Below, piece after piece: positions 62,837 to 64,000 of a DNA stretch of 64,000 nucleotides. A program made the translations under genes and the position numbers. Numbering within the stretch: position 1 is the first letter of the stretch; every line of letters starts with the position of its first letter. The stretch comes from Bosea beijingensis. GTDB taxonomy: Bacteria > Pseudomonadota > Alphaproteobacteria > Rhizobiales > Beijerinckiaceae. Location: positions 372,001 through 436,000 of the forward strand of contig NZ_CP132359.1 of the NCBI RefSeq assembly GCF_030758975.1, read 5' to 3'. The notes below the pieces were generated by a model. That model ran no database searches. It saw nothing but the letters and a program-made list of their open reading frames with translations, and was not told the DNA's origin.

Positions 62837-63478
62837 ATGACCGACATCTCGCTCGAGCCGCTCGATCTGGCTGCGCTTCTCTGCAGCCGCGTCTGCCATG
62901 ACGTGATCAGCCCGGTCGGCGCGATTGTCAACGCTCTCGAAGTCCTGGAGGAAGATGATCCCTCGATGCGCGATTTCGCGCTGGAGCTGATCAAGAAGAG
63001 CGCGCGCGCCGCCTCGGCCCGCCTGCAATTCGCCCGCCTCGCCTTCGGCGCCGCCGGTTCCGCCGGCGCGATGATCGATCTCGGCGATGCCGGCAATGTC
63101 GCCAACGGCTTCCTCAACGACGAGAAGCTCTCACTCGACTGGGACGCGCCGCGCGCATTGCTGCCGAAGAACCAGGTCAAGCTTCTGCTCAACCTCCTGG
63201 TCATCGCGACGCAGGCCGTGCCGCGCGGCGGCAAGCTCGTCTCGCGCGCCACGGTCGAAGGCGAGCAGGGCACGTTCGAGATCACCGCGACCGGCTCGCA
63301 TGCCCGCATTCCCGCCCATGTCGAGGAGCTCCTGGCCGGGCGCTCGGAAACCGGCACGATCGACGCCCATGCCGTCCAGCCGCTCTATACCGGCATGGTC
63401 GCACGCGCCGCTGAAATGGGCATCACCTTCGCCATCGACGGCGATACCGTGACGATCAAGGCCGCCAAGGCGGCTTGA
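62837..63478 (+). CDS. chpT: Histidine phosphotransferase ChpT
   Basis: A 213-residue protein that passes phosphate from the CckA kinase to CtrA and CpdR, master regulators of the alphaproteobacterial cell cycle. The phosphorylated His21 lies in SRVCHDVISPVGAIVNALE. The C-terminal half resembles a histidine-kinase ATP-binding fold but lacks nucleotide-binding motifs, as is normal for ChpT. The start ATG 62837 follows CAGGAC. Confidence 0.93.
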   Translation: MTDISLEPLDLAALLCSRVCHDVISPVGAIVNALEVLEEDDPSMRDFALELIKKSARAASARLQFARLAFGAAGSAGAMIDLGDAGNVANGFLNDEKLSLDWDAPRALLPKNQVKLLLNLLVIATQAVPRGGKLVSRATVEGEQGTFEITATGSHARIPAHVEELLAGRSETGTIDAHAVQPLYTGMVARAAEMGITFAIDGDTVTIKAAKAA

Positions 63479-63572
63479 AGGATCGTTACCGGTCGAGAGG
63501 CGATCTCAACCGATCATAAACCGTTCTCCTGCTTTAGTTCCTGCAGCGTTCCGCGTTGAGTGAAGTTCCTGC

Positions 63573-64000
63573 ATGGACGAGTTGCTGCAAGAGTTCCTGA
63601 CGGAGACCGGCGAGAATCTCGACACGGTCGATCGGGAACTCGTTCGCTTCGAGCAGGACCCGAACGACCGCGACATCCTGCGGAACATCTTCCGGCTGGT
63701 CCATACGGTGAAGGGCACCTGCGGCTTCATCGGCCTGCCGCGGCTGGAAGCGCTGACCCACGCCGCCGAGTCGGTGATCGGGCAGTTCCGCGACGGCGCC
63801 ACCGTCAGGCCCATCGCCGTCACCGCGATCCTGGAAACGATCGACCGGATCAAGGACATCCTGGCCGAGCTTGCCGAGAAGGGGCAGGAGCCCGAAGGCA
63901 ACGACGAGACGCTGATCGGCGAGCTGTTCGCGCTGGCCGAGCACGCCAAGGGCGAGCTCAGGCAGCAGGCTCCGGCCGACATCTCGCTCGACCCGGTCGC
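63573..64000 (+). CDS. cheA: CheA-type chemotaxis histidine kinase (partial)
   Basis: The window edge cuts the gene; 142 codons are visible. It starts MDELLQEFLTETGENLDT at ATG 63573. The HPt domain has the phosphorylated His44 in RLVHTVKGTCGFIGL, then a helix pair and an acidic linker. The rest of the kinase lies beyond the window. It follows chpT by 94 bp. Confidence 0.88.
   Translation, partial: MDELLQEFLTETGENLDTVDRELVRFEQDPNDRDILRNIFRLVHTVKGTCGFIGLPRLEALTHAAESVIGQFRDGATVRPIAVTAILETIDRIKDILAELAEKGQEPEGNDETLIGELFALAEHAKGELRQQAPADISLDPV

Overview
The window is a gene-dense, high-GC chromosomal segment of an alphaproteobacterium, most likely Hyphomicrobiales (Bosea/Methylobacterium-like; the genus is only a guess). 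The reasons are the marker genes (chpT of the CtrA phosphorelay, the EipA/DUF1134 envelope protein, a petABC bc1 operon, a 375-aa RibA with a degenerate RibB-like half), the many short overlaps between genes, and intergenic palindromes typical of this order. It holds about 60 protein genes. I see no tRNA, rRNA, CRISPR array, prophage or intact insertion sequence. Most of it is core chromosome.

Layout. 1-8.2 kb: ubiK (cut by the window edge), an M24-fold hydrolase, a lipoprotein, prs, queC with a VUT-family transporter, a GAF-GGDEF-EAL protein, rplY and pth. 8.1-12.4 kb: an exported protein, ychF, a tandem MaoC protein and a PAS-GGDEF protein. 12.4-15.7 kb: a minus-strand operon mtnP-apt-mtnA-aldolase that looks like a complete methylthioadenosine salvage route ending in an aldolase (DHAP shunt). 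15.8-20.7 kb: petABC (Rieske, cytochrome b, cytochrome c1) behind an ABC exporter. 21-22 kb: a lipoprotein made of NPG repeats followed by a Gly/Ala repeat domain. 22-26.3 kb: trmL, hemF, then cca, DUF6111, Nudix and DUF1285. 26.4-33.3 kb: the MoxR-DUF58-DUF4159-large membrane protein operon. 33.3-43.5 kb: GNAT, an exported argininosuccinate-lyase-like protein, Nudix, a phosphoesterase, SDR, ABC-F, an IGHNGGPP-motif protein, an acyltransferase, glucokinase and an OtnI-type isomerase.

43.6-53.1 kb carries the most interesting block. opgH overlaps an FkbM methyltransferase gene on the minus strand. Diverging from it is a translationally coupled plus-strand operon of an MDR dehydrogenase without zinc ligands, a PTPS/QueD-fold protein that has lost its catalytic residues, a GT4 glycosyltransferase and a SAM methyltransferase. 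A GTP cyclohydrolase II gene (ribA) lies just downstream, past a b561 cytochrome. The set suggests a modified, possibly glycosylated or methylated, pterin or other GTP-derived metabolite. That is inference, but it is the best candidate here for an undescribed pathway.

53.1-64 kb: a YfhO-like membrane protein, a 14-TM MFS pump, a HAD hydrolase with a sugar kinase, a coiled-coil membrane protein, EipA, a YHS-like protein, cysQ, chpT and the start of a CheA-type kinase. Several intergenic regions hold imperfect palindromes of at least two families (near 250-355, 15731-15775, 33961-34020 and 59011-59075), plus a 55-bp inverted repeat at 20797-20851 that may be an IS5-like remnant.
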